Shown here one piece after another: positions 1 through 7,174 of a stretch of 11,026 nt of DNA. The notes under the pieces were generated by a model. The model saw nothing but the letters and a program-made list of their open reading frames with translations, was not told the origin of the DNA and did no database searches. This stretch comes from Verrucomicrobiia bacterium (GTDB taxonomy: Bacteria; Verrucomicrobiota; Verrucomicrobiia; Opitutales; Opitutaceae): positions 1-11,026 of the forward strand of contig JAUHWE010000096.1 in NCBI GenBank assembly GCA_030424825.1, given 5' to 3'. Positions within the stretch are counted from its first letter, which is position 1. Every line of letters starts with the position of its first letter. A program made the position numbers and the translations under genes.

Positions 1-251
1 TAAAAGTGGGTGACTTTTTCCAAGCTGGTGGGGACCATCACGCTCCGGTGGTTCAGGTTATTGAGGTGGACGGCGACAACGTTAAACTCGATGCCAACCA
101 TCCTTTGGCAGGCCAAGACCTGTTCTTCGAGGTGCAAGTGGTCGAAAAACGGCCCGCTACCGAAGAAGAAATTTCACATGGACATGTGCACCAGGCCGAT
201 CAAGGCGGTTGCTGTGGCGGCGGTGGTGGTGGCGGTTGCGGCTGTCACTAG
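1..251 (+). CDS. slyD: SlyD-type FKBP peptidyl-prolyl isomerase, 3' end (5' partial)
   Basis: The visible part is the last 82 codons; the reading frame enters from the left edge at base 3, and the GTG at base 6 is internal, not a start. The residues KVGDFFQAGGDHHAPVVQV and then the HPLAGQDLFFEVQVV block are the end of the FKBP fold of SlyD proteins, where the HPLAG segment closes the domain around the inserted chaperone flap. The EEE..HGHVH stretch and the terminal tail GGCCGGGGGGGCGCH match the Cys/His/Gly metal-binding tail of Escherichia coli SlyD, which also ends in GCGCH but has a longer, more His-rich tail. Family knowledge: a cytosolic prolyl isomerase and chaperone that binds nickel for metalloenzyme maturation. 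Whether this one binds nickel is inference. The gene converges on the FKBP lipoprotein at 355-894, with 103 bases between the two stops and no convincing terminator. Confidence 0.9.
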   Translation, partial: KVGDFFQAGGDHHAPVVQVIEVDGDNVKLDANHPLAGQDLFFEVQVVEKRPATEEEISHGHVHQADQGGCCGGGGGGGCGCH

Positions 252-354
252 GCGAGGTTCAATGTGGGGGATCTGACTGGGTCCTCCAGTACCTTTCCAA
301 ATGCTCTGTTGAATCGGGCGATTTCCCCGTCGAAGTTGACGGCCTTTGTCGCAT

Positions 355-894
355 CTATTCGAAATCGATCAGCTCGACGTCGAACAGAAGAGTCGCGTTT
401 GCAGGAATCGATCCACCCGCACCGCGCGAGCCATATCCAAGTTCGGAAGGAATGATTAGGGTGCGTTTTTCTCCTTTTTTCATGGCCAGAAACGCCTCAT
501 CCCAGCCTTTTATCACACGCCCGAGTCCGACCTGGAAAACGTAAGGCTCCCCTCGGTCGTAGGAACTGTCGAATTTGACTCCGTTCAGGAGCGTCCCCTT
601 GTAATGGGCAGTTACGGAGTCGCCCACCTTTGGTGTAGCGTCGCCCGTGCCTTCTTTGGTCACGGTATAGTGAAGTCCGGACTCGGTGCTCAGTGCGTCT
701 GGGTACCTCTTTTTGATTTTGGCGATCTCGGGGTTGTCGAGCATGAGATCGACGGTGGTTTCCAGTGCAGATACACGGGATTCCAGCCCGCTGCTATCTT
801 CCTTATTCGTGTCGGTTTCGACAGGTTGTTTGGAGCAACTCGCTAAAATTAGGAGACCAGCGATACTTGCGGAAAGCGTACGATTGAATTTCAT
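355..894 (-). CDS. FKBP-type peptidyl-prolyl cis-trans isomerase, lipoprotein
   Basis: A complete protein of 179 residues. It opens with a lipoprotein signal: basic n-region MKFNR, hydrophobic core, and lipobox L17-A18-S19-C20, so the mature protein should be lipid-anchored at Cys20. Ser21 at the +2 position would favour the outer membrane under the E. coli sorting rule. Residues 21-70 form a charged, probably helical linker. Residues about 74-179 are one FKBP domain with nearly all active-site positions of human FKBP12: Y98, F108-D109, R114, F120, V127-I128, W131, Y154 and F171. An active prolyl isomerase acting on envelope proteins is therefore likely. The ATG at 894 is preceded by no Shine-Dalgarno sequence, but the signal peptide fixes this start. 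The gene is divergent from the metallopeptidase and converges on slyD. Confidence 0.93.
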   Translation of the reverse strand: MKFNRTLSASIAGLLILASCSKQPVETDTNKEDSSGLESRVSALETTVDLMLDNPEIAKIKKRYPDALSTESGLHYTVTKEGTGDATPKVGDSVTAHYKGTLLNGVKFDSSYDRGEPYVFQVGLGRVIKGWDEAFLAMKKGEKRTLIIPSELGYGSRGAGGSIPANATLLFDVELIDFE

Positions 895-995
895 ATTAAG
901 TGATGGAACTTGCTCGTTTTAAGGCTAAGGTTTTCTCGAAGGGAAACCTAGATCTTGCCTAAGATGTGTCGAGCCTAGATCCTCTAGAAATTCCG

Positions 996-1697
996 ATGGA
1001 TAGTGAGGTCATGCAGATAGATCGCCCAATTAGCGAGGAAGAGATTTTGCTAGTGCGTCGCCCCAATGCGAAACGCTATATCGCCAGAGTGGATTCAGAG
1101 GGAAAAATCGTAGTCACGATCCCGAGGAGGGGAAGCCGCAAGGGAGCATTCGCCTTTGCTCAAGAGCATTTAGCGTGGCTCCGGGAGCAGCAGCGATTGG
1201 CGCTACAGAATAATAGCAAAACCCTCCGGAGTGGGGATTGGATTTGGTTTCGAGGCGAACGAGTGGAGCTCCAGGTATCCAAAGACTGGGGCCGTCCGGT
1301 GCTTAATTTTGATGAGTACACATTGTTCATCGCAGACGAGAAAACAAATCTGGCCATACCGCTCGCAAAGAAAATGCGATCACTGGCCAAATTAGAACTC
1401 CCCGAAACGGTGGCAAGATACGCCGCCCAATTCGGTCTGGAGTACAAAGGTGTCAGTATTCGAGACCAGAAAACCCGTTGGGGATCGTGCTCGTCAACCG
1501 GACGAATCTCCCTGAATTGGCGACTAGTGATGGCACCGCCAGCGGTTTCGGATTACATCGTGATTCACGAATTGATGCATTTGCGCCAAATGAACCATTC
1601 ACATCTATTTTGGAAGCTCGTTCGCGAAGCTTGTCCTCATTACCAAGCCCACGAGCGGTGGTTGAGCGAGCATCAGTCAGAGTTGAGCTGGGGATAG
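996..1697 (+). CDS. YgjP-like (DUF45) zinc metallopeptidase domain protein
   Basis: Counting from the ATG at 996 the protein has 233 residues, a usual length for the COG1451/DUF45 family. The diagnostic C-terminal block is present: RDQKTRWGSCSSTGRISLNW at about residues 156-175, then the zinc site HELMHLRQMNHSHLFW, with H191, E192, H195 and a further candidate ligand H201. The N-terminal part (RRPNAKRYIARVD...IVVTIPRRGS) is also typical of the family. No signal peptide or membrane segment is seen, so it is probably cytosolic; the substrate is unknown for the family. The start is uncertain: an in-frame GTG at 966 would add ten residues and an ATG at 1011 would remove five, and none has a good Shine-Dalgarno sequence. 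It converges on the 78-residue gene with a 49-base gap. Confidence 0.9.
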   Translation: MDSEVMQIDRPISEEEILLVRRPNAKRYIARVDSEGKIVVTIPRRGSRKGAFAFAQEHLAWLREQQRLALQNNSKTLRSGDWIWFRGERVELQVSKDWGRPVLNFDEYTLFIADEKTNLAIPLAKKMRSLAKLELPETVARYAAQFGLEYKGVSIRDQKTRWGSCSSTGRISLNWRLVMAPPAVSDYIVIHELMHLRQMNHSHLFWKLVREACPHYQAHERWLSEHQSELSWG

Positions 1698-1746
1698 AGA
1701 TCGTGCCTGATCTTGAGCGAATCAAGACCGAGCTCAGAAGCCTAGT

Positions 1747-1983
1747 CTAAATGACACAGGATTCGAATCCTGCGTAGTCGAGCAGGTATTCGTCGAGGCT
1801 AACCATGGCTTCCGAAACGACCCGCGGCATGTAGTCACCATTGGCCAATCGCCTTTGACTGTGCAGGATGATGTCGAGGATTGGGTCCACCTTGATTCCG
1901 GAGTAACGAGGGTCCCCTAACTGATCCCTGATGTAAGATTCAAGGTCTTTGATCGTTAGATGGGTGTCTATACACGTTGTCAT
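1747..1983 (-). CDS. Small hypothetical protein, 78 residues
   Basis: I do not recognise this protein. It runs from ATG at 1983 to TAG at 1747. It is soluble in character, has no signal peptide or membrane span, and is mostly predicted helical by eye: an N-terminal segment THLTIKDLESYIRDQL, a middle with IKVDPILDIILHSQRRL, and a C-terminal helix VSEAMVSLDEYLLDYAGF. Cysteines sit at positions 4 and 76, near the two ends. The evidence that it is a real gene is its strong ribosome binding site (AGAAAGGAGG four bases before ATG) and the lack of any better ORF in this stretch. The gene stands alone: it converges on the metallopeptidase and is separated from parC by 207 bases. A small regulator or partner protein is possible, but nothing in the sequence shows it. 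Confidence 0.7.
   Translation of the reverse strand: MTTCIDTHLTIKDLESYIRDQLGDPRYSGIKVDPILDIILHSQRRLANGDYMPRVVSEAMVSLDEYLLDYAGFESCVI
1757..1772. repeat. 16-bp perfect palindrome inside the 3' end of the 78-residue gene
   Basis: CAGGATTCGAATCCTG equals its own reverse complement. It lies in codons for residues A-G-F-E-S-C, seven bases from the stop-codon end of the gene. The core GGATTCGAATCC resembles a tRNA T-arm, but no tRNA surrounds it. It could help end transcription between the two convergent genes, be a protein site, or be chance. Confidence 0.4.
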
Positions 1984-1987
1984 GGTT

Positions 1988-1997
1988 CCTCCTTTCT
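1988..1997 (-). promoter_or_regulatory. Strong Shine-Dalgarno sequence of the 78-residue gene
   Basis: On the minus strand this reads AGAAAGGAGG, which includes the full AGGAGG complement to the 16S rRNA 3' end, with the spacer AACC before the ATG at 1983. The other intact or 5'-complete genes in the window have no comparable sequence, so this site both fixes the start of the small gene and sets it apart. Confidence 0.75.
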
Positions 1998-2075
1998 GTA
2001 GTCGTTGAGCGGGTGCTTTAGATCACCTCATTAATCGGCAAGATAGCCAAACTCGTTAGTCCTATGACAGTTAAA

Positions 2076-2096
2076 GAAAGGTGAAGTTCGCCTTTC
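2076..2096. promoter_or_regulatory. 21-bp imperfect palindrome, candidate operator or terminator stem
   Basis: The arms GAAAGGTGAA and TTCGCCTTTC flank a single central base and are complementary at nine of ten positions. The exception is a T facing a G, which is a G-U wobble in plus-strand RNA but a C-A mismatch in minus-strand RNA. It lies 92 bases upstream of the 78-residue gene and 94 bases beyond the parC stop. On the minus strand TTTAA follows, so a weak terminator for parC is possible. The symmetric DNA form equally fits a dimeric repressor site for the small gene. Confidence 0.35.
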
Positions 2097-2153
2097 ATGT
2101 GCAATTATTTTCCAGATTAGCGAACCGACCCGGCTGAGCAGTGTCCGAAAGTC

Positions 2154-2183
2154 CGGCAATAATTGCCGTCAAAACGCTGACGG
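2154..2183 (-). terminator. Overlapping hairpins just after the parC stop, candidate terminator
   Basis: Read on the minus strand, seven bases after the parC TAA comes CCGTCA, loop GCGTTT, TGACGG (2166-2183). This is followed by the perfect 15-base palindrome CGGCAATTATTGCCG (2154-2168), which shares CGG with the first stem, so the two stems exclude each other. The tail after the first stem is AT-rich (CAATTATTG), but there is no true run of U. The position suits 3'-end formation for the topoisomerase operon. Confidence 0.35.
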
Positions 2184-2190
2184 GCTCGTC

Positions 2191-4248
2191 TTAGCGTCGT
2201 TTCATTTCGGTGTCGAAGAGCGAGCGAACGGACTTGATCGCATACTTGGTCAGGCGATTGCCATTGGAGCCACGGCCCTTGATTGCCAGCTCTCCAAAAT
2301 CGTATTCAAACTCCTTAGTACGCGCCTTCGACGTCTGCGTAAGACGCACCATGATCGGGCGTGTGGCTCCGTCGAGGTTGGCTCGAAAATAATGGACTTT
2401 AGATCCTTTGGTCCCCTTGGTCAGGTCGTAGACTCGGTCGCGCGTCACGCCGCTGATCATGAATCGTTTTACGAAGGAATCTCCTCTGGGGCCGTCGCGA
2501 TAGACCATGTCGTAGATTGTCTCTTCGTCTCCTTTCTTCCACACAGCGACATGGAGAATGTCCTGCCCCATGTAGACTTTGTCGGCAACTCTCGACACGC
2601 GGAATGTCCCATCCCCACAAAAGCAAATAATGTCGTCGAGTTGTGTGCATTCCCCAACGAACTCGTCCTTCTTGAGCCCAGTGCCGATGAAGCCATCTTC
2701 CCGGTTTACGTAGAGTTTCTCGGTGGGCAGCGCCACTTCCGTGGCTTTGATTGTGACGAAACTTTCAATACGCGTGCGTCGCTCACGGCCTTTTCCGTAT
2801 TTGTCGATGAGCCCTTGGAGGTAGGAAATGGCAAATTCCGTCAACTTGCGAAGCGATCGCTTGGTTGCTCGAATCTCTTTTTCCGTCGTCTTAATGACTT
2901 CATTGGCCTTGAACGAATTGTACTTTGAGATGCGTTTGATTCGTATTTCCGTTAAGCGTGCGACATCGTCGTCCGTTACCTCACGCTTCAGCAACTTCTT
3001 GAAAGGTTTTAAACCGATGTGGATCTCCTGGATAACCGATTCCCAGGTCTCACATTCCTCAATACGTCGGTAAATGCGTTCTTCGATGAAAATGCGCTCA
3101 AGAGAATCGAAATGCCATTTTTCCTCGAGCTCACCTAACTTGATTTCCAGCTCCTGCTTAAGCAGGCCGCGTATCTTGTCAGTTGATTGCCTCAGAATTT
3201 CGCTGACCCCGATAAACGTGGGCTGGTCATTCGCGATCGAGCACGAGTTGGGCGAGACCGATACCTGGCAGTCAGAGAATACGTAAAGCGCATCTATGGT
3301 AGCGCTCGCATCGGCACCTGTCGGAAGCGTGATCAGGATCTCGGCAGTTTCAGAGGTGTTGTCTTCGATCTTCTTGATTTTAACTTTCCCCTTGCTGTTG
3401 GCTAGGAGAATAGAATCGATGAGCGAGGAAGTGGTTACTCCGTAGGGAATTTCGGTGATTGCGACTTGGTATTTACTCCGAATGTCGAAGACAGCCCGAA
3501 CCAGGATTCTGCCTCCCCGCACCCCGTCGTTGTAGTTCGATACGTCCATGACGCCTCCGGTGTCGAAATCTGGATACAATTCGAATTCCTCTTTGCGGAG
3601 ATAGGCAATGGACGCTTCTAGGATTTCAATGAAGTTGTGGGGGAGTATTTTGCAGGCGAGACCGACAGCAATTCCTTCGCAACCTTCAGCGAGTAGAAGA
3701 GGGAATTTGACCGGTAGATTTACGGGTTCCTTGTTTCGTCCATCGTAGGAAGCCTGCCACACCGTTGTTTTCGGGTTGAAGACGACTTCTCTCGCGAAGG
3801 GCGAAAGGCGAGCTTCGATGTAGCGAGCGGCGGCAGCGCCATCACCGGTGAGCGTGTTTCCCCAGTTCCCCTGAGTGTCGATAAGCAAGTCCCGCTGGCC
3901 CATGCCTACCATTGCCGAATAAATGCTTGAGTCACCGTGAGGGTGGTAGCGCATGGAATGCCCAATGACGTTGGCGACTTTGTTGTAGCGTCCGTCGTCC
4001 AGTTCTTTGAGAGCGTGGAGGATCCGCCGTTGCACGGGTTTGAGGCCATCGTCCAGTGCCGGTACCGCCCGGTCCAAAATCACATAGGAGGCGTATTCAA
4101 GAAACCAGTTCTGATAGGATTTAGCCAGAGGCGCCGTCCCGTTTCCGGCTTCACCCAGATTTACTTTTTCGGGCTCGATTTCACTTTCGTTTTCATCGAA
4201 TTCGAAAGACTCTTGCTCGTTTTCCTTATTCTTCTTGCTAGGGCTCAT
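2191..4248 (-). CDS. parC: Type IIA topoisomerase A subunit (topoisomerase IV / gyrase-like)
   Basis: A 685-residue DNA breakage-reunion subunit. Residues 1-35 are an acidic, probably disordered leader. The winged-helix/tower core starts at about 44 (SYQNWFLEYASYVILDRAVP) and carries DDGLKPVQRRIL, the quinolone-pocket helix HPHGDSSIYSAM at 102-113, and the catalytic pair R142-Y143 in AAAARYIEARL; Y143 attacks the DNA backbone. A long charged helical region at about 380-500 forms the coiled-coil gate. The C-terminal part, from about 505, is short and looks like partial beta-pinwheel repeats. It ends with KGRGSNG at 657-663, which resembles a degenerate GyrA box. E. coli ParC (about 750) and GyrA (about 875) are longer. 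It follows the B subunit by 20 bases, so the two are surely one operon and form a heterotetramer. Gyrase versus topoisomerase IV activity cannot be decided here; the parC name rests on family resemblance. The ATG has no Shine-Dalgarno sequence. Confidence 0.9.
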   Translation of the reverse strand: MSPSKKNKENEQESFEFDENESEIEPEKVNLGEAGNGTAPLAKSYQNWFLEYASYVILDRAVPALDDGLKPVQRRILHALKELDDGRYNKVANVIGHSMRYHPHGDSSIYSAMVGMGQRDLLIDTQGNWGNTLTGDGAAAARYIEARLSPFAREVVFNPKTTVWQASYDGRNKEPVNLPVKFPLLLAEGCEGIAVGLACKILPHNFIEILEASIAYLRKEEFELYPDFDTGGVMDVSNYNDGVRGGRILVRAVFDIRSKYQVAITEIPYGVTTSSLIDSILLANSKGKVKIKKIEDNTSETAEILITLPTGADASATIDALYVFSDCQVSVSPNSCSIANDQPTFIGVSEILRQSTDKIRGLLKQELEIKLGELEEKWHFDSLERIFIEERIYRRIEECETWESVIQEIHIGLKPFKKLLKREVTDDDVARLTEIRIKRISKYNSFKANEVIKTTEKEIRATKRSLRKLTEFAISYLQGLIDKYGKGRERRTRIESFVTIKATEVALPTEKLYVNREDGFIGTGLKKDEFVGECTQLDDIICFCGDGTFRVSRVADKVYMGQDILHVAVWKKGDEETIYDMVYRDGPRGDSFVKRFMISGVTRDRVYDLTKGTKGSKVHYFRANLDGATRPIMVRLTQTSKARTKEFEYDFGELAIKGRGSNGNRLTKYAIKSVRSLFDTEMKRR

Positions 4249-4268
4249 TTAGTGGAATGCAGCATCGA

Positions 4269-6116
4269 TTAAGATGCGTTTTCGATCAGGTCTTTTTCGA
4301 CGTGTAGATTCTCAATGATGAATCCTTGTCGCTCAGGCGTATTTTTGCCCATGTAGAAAGAGAGGAGCTCGTCGATATTGTGGAGCTGCTTCATTGTGAC
4401 GGGGTCAAGTTTGATTTTCGGGCCGATGAAAGTAGCGAATTCTTCGGGGGATGCCTCTCCGAGACCTTTGAATCGGGTGATCTCTACGCCTTTTCCCAGT
4501 TTCTCCACTGAACGGTTCTTTTGCGCCTCCGTATAGCAGTATTCCGTTTTCTTTTTGGTACGTACCCGGAATAGGGGTGTTTGGAGAATGTAGAGGTGTC
4601 CTTGCCGTACAAGATCGGGAAAGAACTGGAGAAAAAAAGTGAGAAGCAAGAGGCGAATATGCATTCCGTCAACATCTGCATCAGTGGCAATTACGACCTT
4701 GTTGTATCGAAGCGTATCGAGGCCATCTTCTATGTCGAGAGCGCTCTGCAGGCAGTTGAACTCGTCATTTTGATAGACGATTTTCTTGCTCAGTCCAAAG
4801 GCGTTGAGCGGCTTTCCTTTAAGACTGAATACGGCTTGCGTGTTGACGTCGCGGGTCTTGGTGATGGACCCCCCCGCAGAATCACCCTCAACAATAAACA
4901 AAGTGGAATCGTCCGCCTGTTTGTGCTTCGTGTTTAAGTGGGCGCGGCAGTCTCGTAGCTTCTTGTTGTGGAGATTGACTTTCTTGGCCTTCTCCCGGGC
5001 AAGTTTGCGAATCCCGGAAAGCTCTTTTCGTTCCTTTTCACTCGCAACAATTTTCTCCTGGATCGCTTTTGCAGTCTCGGGAAACTGATGCAGATGCAGG
5101 TCCAACTCCTTCTTGATGAAGGTATTGACGAAATTGCGAATCGTTGGGCTTTTGGGGCCCATGTTTTGCGAACCCAGTCTAGTCTTTGTCTGGCTTTCGA
5201 AAACCGGCTCCTGAACGCGTAGAGAAATAGCGGATACTATAGATGTACGGACATCGGAAGCATCGTAGTCCTTTTTGAAGAATTCTCGGATGGTTTTGAC
5301 GATAGCCTCTCGAAAAGCAGCCTGGTGTGTGCCGCCCATCGTGGTGTGCTGTCCATTGACGAATGAGAAATACTCCTCACCGTAATGAGTTCCGTGTGTC
5401 ATCGCTACTTCGATATCCTCGCCTTTGAGATGGATGATGGGGTAGAGGATATCTCCGGTAAGATTGTTTTCGAGAAGATCCTTGAGGCCATTCTCGGAGC
5501 GAAAGGTCTTTCCGTTTAGCGAAAGCGTCAGCCCTGTATTTAGATAGGCGTAGTTCCAGAGCATCGTCTCGACATACTCGAGACGGTAGTCGAATGACTT
5601 GAATATGGCTTTGTCTGGAGTGAACTCGACATAGGTGCCATCTTTCTCGTCGGTTTTGCACTGGCGACTTTCGGACTGGAGTTCCCCTTGGGCGAAGATC
5701 GCCTGTTTCATCTTGGAATCACGATAGGACTCGGTGAGAAAGTAGCTGGACAATGCGTTCACCGCTTTGGTGCCGACTCCGTTTAGCCCGACGCTCTTTT
5801 GAAAGGTTTCGCTATCGTATTTGGCTCCTGTATTGATCTTGGAAACACAGTCTACTACTTTCCCAAGAGGAATACCTCGACCGAAGTCTCGCACGGCCAC
5901 AATTTCATCACCAATCGTAACATCGATCCGCTTCCCATGTCCGCTAGAATGTTCGTCAATCGAGTTGTCGATGATCTCCTTCAATAGCACGTAAATCCCG
6001 TCGTCGGCCGATGCTCCATTGCCAAGTTTTCCGATGTACATGCCCGGTCTCAGCCGGATGTGTTCTCGGGGGCTTAAGGACTTAATGCTCGATTCCGTAT
6101 AATTCGATTCTGCCAT
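4269..6116 (-). CDS. parE: Type IIA topoisomerase B subunit (topoisomerase IV / gyrase-like ATPase)
   Basis: A 615-residue ATPase subunit. The GHKL ATP site is complete: E47 and N51 in [11 protein letters not shown]77-F-G-R-G-I-P at 77-83, and the glycine loop GLNGVGTK at 110-117. The transducer domain has GGTHQ at 261-265 and Q309-T310-K311, whose lysine contacts the ATP phosphate. The TOPRIM domain has EGDSAGGS at 410-417 and D479-A-D-V-D483 for magnesium, followed by the FKGLGE motif at 549-554. The length, without the roughly 170-residue insert of E. coli GyrB, is that of ParE and most other B subunits. GLNGVGTK in place of the common GLHGVG is a feature I associate with the Bacteroidota-like topoisomerase IV group. 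I chose ATG at 6116 over an in-frame TTG at 6134 because family alignment starts just after it. Transcription likely starts in the 180-base gap shared with the divergent methyltransferase gene. Confidence 0.92.
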   Translation of the reverse strand: MAESNYTESSIKSLSPREHIRLRPGMYIGKLGNGASADDGIYVLLKEIIDNSIDEHSSGHGKRIDVTIGDEIVAVRDFGRGIPLGKVVDCVSKINTGAKYDSETFQKSVGLNGVGTKAVNALSSYFLTESYRDSKMKQAIFAQGELQSESRQCKTDEKDGTYVEFTPDKAIFKSFDYRLEYVETMLWNYAYLNTGLTLSLNGKTFRSENGLKDLLENNLTGDILYPIIHLKGEDIEVAMTHGTHYGEEYFSFVNGQHTTMGGTHQAAFREAIVKTIREFFKKDYDASDVRTSIVSAISLRVQEPVFESQTKTRLGSQNMGPKSPTIRNFVNTFIKKELDLHLHQFPETAKAIQEKIVASEKERKELSGIRKLAREKAKKVNLHNKKLRDCRAHLNTKHKQADDSTLFIVEGDSAGGSITKTRDVNTQAVFSLKGKPLNAFGLSKKIVYQNDEFNCLQSALDIEDGLDTLRYNKVVIATDADVDGMHIRLLLLTFFLQFFPDLVRQGHLYILQTPLFRVRTKKKTEYCYTEAQKNRSVEKLGKGVEITRFKGLGEASPEEFATFIGPKIKLDPVTMKQLHNIDELLSFYMGKNTPERQGFIIENLHVEKDLIENAS

Positions 6117-6296
6117 TTCTTGGCCCGATAGCAATAAGACCGGGCGTCGAAATCAAGCGGTAATGTTACCAATCCAGACCGGATGAACGGGTATACACCG
6201 AGGAATCGGTGGGTAGCGTTTTCTCTTTACAATATTTTATCTCCTAGTTGGGTTGCGGTGACTCCACCAAAGTCGAGTTTCTCTCCCCTCTCAACT

Positions 6297-7118
6297 ATGA
6301 GTTCTTCAGCTCCCTCCACTGAAAAAGCGAAAAATGACCGAGCCCTGCGCTTCTATCGCGATGCCCTAGGGCTAGAGCGGCTCCATTACGGGATGTGGCT
6401 GCCCGATGACGAATTGACAATGGAGGCCCTCAAGGCGGCGCAAAAGCGGTATGAGGATTTTCTGATTGAGAATATTCCAGAAGGAACCCGTCGGGTACTC
6501 GATGTCGGGTGCGGTACCGGTGAGCTTTGCCTGCATCTGAAAGCTCAGGGGTACGAAGTAGAGGGGCTTTCTCCGGATGTTAATCAAAAGAAGGTCTTTG
6601 CTGAAAAAGTAGAGGCCCCCTTTCATTTTACGAAGTTTGAGGATTCTAAATTGGAGGGCGGATACGATCTCATTATCATGAGTGAATCCTGCCAGTACAT
6701 ACCCCTGGACAGGGTCTTTAAAGTGGCTCAGCAGGCATTGAATCCCAAGGGGTATCTGATGGTATGTGACTATTTTGTTCTGGATCAAAATGCGGGAGAA
6801 CTCTCCAAAAGTGGACACGACTATAGTGAATTCCTAGAGAGGGCGGAAAAGAGCGCGTTTGAGATCGTGAAACGGCGGGATATTACACCGGATATTCGAA
6901 AGACCCTGGAGATTGCCGATGATTGGGCAGAAAAGATTTTGCTGGGGGCTGACATTTTAACAGAGAAGTTCCGCGAGCGGAATCCGTTTCTATGGAAACT
7001 CATCAAGTGGTTGGGTCGAAGCAAGTACGAGAAAGCCCTTTCGCAAAGAGTGCTTATCGATGCGGAAAAGTTCTGTGCGGTTAAGAAATACGAATTCTTC
7101 CTGTTCCAGCTGAAATAG
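6297..7118 (+). CDS. Class I SAM-dependent methyltransferase
   Basis: A 273-residue protein from the ATG at 6297. Motif I, VLDVGCGTG at 67-75, binds S-adenosylmethionine. The acidic end of strand 2 would lie near LSPD (91-94), and YDLIIMSESCQYI at 123-135 is the motif IV region. Ahead of the Rossmann fold, LHYGMWLPDDELTMEALKAA (29-48) is a lid segment like those in small-molecule or lipid methyltransferases related to the cyclopropane-synthase and sterol methyltransferase groups. The C terminus (about 180-273) is helical and basic. The substrate cannot be read from the sequence. An in-frame ATG at 6183 would add 38 residues of low-complexity character unlike the family, so I rejected it. Neither start has a Shine-Dalgarno sequence. 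The gene is divergent from parE and converges on purD, so it is probably transcribed alone. Confidence 0.85.
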   Translation: MSSSAPSTEKAKNDRALRFYRDALGLERLHYGMWLPDDELTMEALKAAQKRYEDFLIENIPEGTRRVLDVGCGTGELCLHLKAQGYEVEGLSPDVNQKKVFAEKVEAPFHFTKFEDSKLEGGYDLIIMSESCQYIPLDRVFKVAQQALNPKGYLMVCDYFVLDQNAGELSKSGHDYSEFLERAEKSAFEIVKRRDITPDIRKTLEIADDWAEKILLGADILTEKFRERNPFLWKLIKWLGRSKYEKALSQRVLIDAEKFCAVKKYEFFLFQLK

Positions 7119-7149
7119 GGAGTTCTCGTTTATCGGTGTGCTGCTTAGG

Positions 7150-7167
7150 TCGCCGCAGAGCCGGCGA
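7150..7167. terminator. GC-rich hairpin between convergent genes, candidate terminator
   Basis: TCGCCG, loop CAGAGC, CGGCGA: a perfect six-pair stem in the 56-base gap between the methyltransferase stop and the purD stop. It could serve both strands. No run of T follows on either strand, so intrinsic termination is unproven. Confidence 0.3.
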
Positions 7168-7174
7168 AACCCCT

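Noticed and set aside
276..342. Small hairpins ACTGG/CCAGT (276-290) and CCGTC/GACGG (327-342) in the gap between slyD and the FKBP lipoprotein gene.
   Set aside because: The stems are only five pairs and have no T-run on either strand, so I cannot call a terminator.
947..981. Direct repeat of CCTAGATC, 27 bases apart, ahead of the metallopeptidase.
   Set aside because: Only eight bases, with unlike flanks and no third copy; it is not distinguishable from chance.
1725..1785. Possible tRNA or tRNA remnant, because of GGATTCGAATCC and a nearby AGCTCAG.
   Set aside because: The two elements are too close together for a tRNA, no acceptor or anticodon stem can be drawn, and the region is coding for the 78-residue protein.
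2392..2928. A 178-codon open frame on the plus strand, and shorter ones nearby.
   Set aside because: It lies antisense inside parC, which is an intact conserved gene; there are no family motifs in the antisense frame.
6117..6134. A TTG start for parE, six residues upstream.
   Set aside because: An ATG at 6116 gives the usual N terminus; TTG is a rare start and has no better ribosome binding site.
6159..6170. Short dyad GGTAA-TG-TTACC in the gap between parE and the methyltransferase gene.
   Set aside because: Five-base arms are common by chance; no second copy or promoter alignment supports an operator.
6183..6296. A 38-residue N-terminal extension of the methyltransferase.
   Set aside because: It is Ser/Pro-rich with no domain, precedes the family's normal start, and has no ribosome binding site or typical signal peptide; the ATG at 6297 is preferred.
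6372..6818. A 148-codon open frame on the minus strand.
   Set aside because: It is antisense to the methyltransferase, which carries a clear SAM-binding motif in its own frame.
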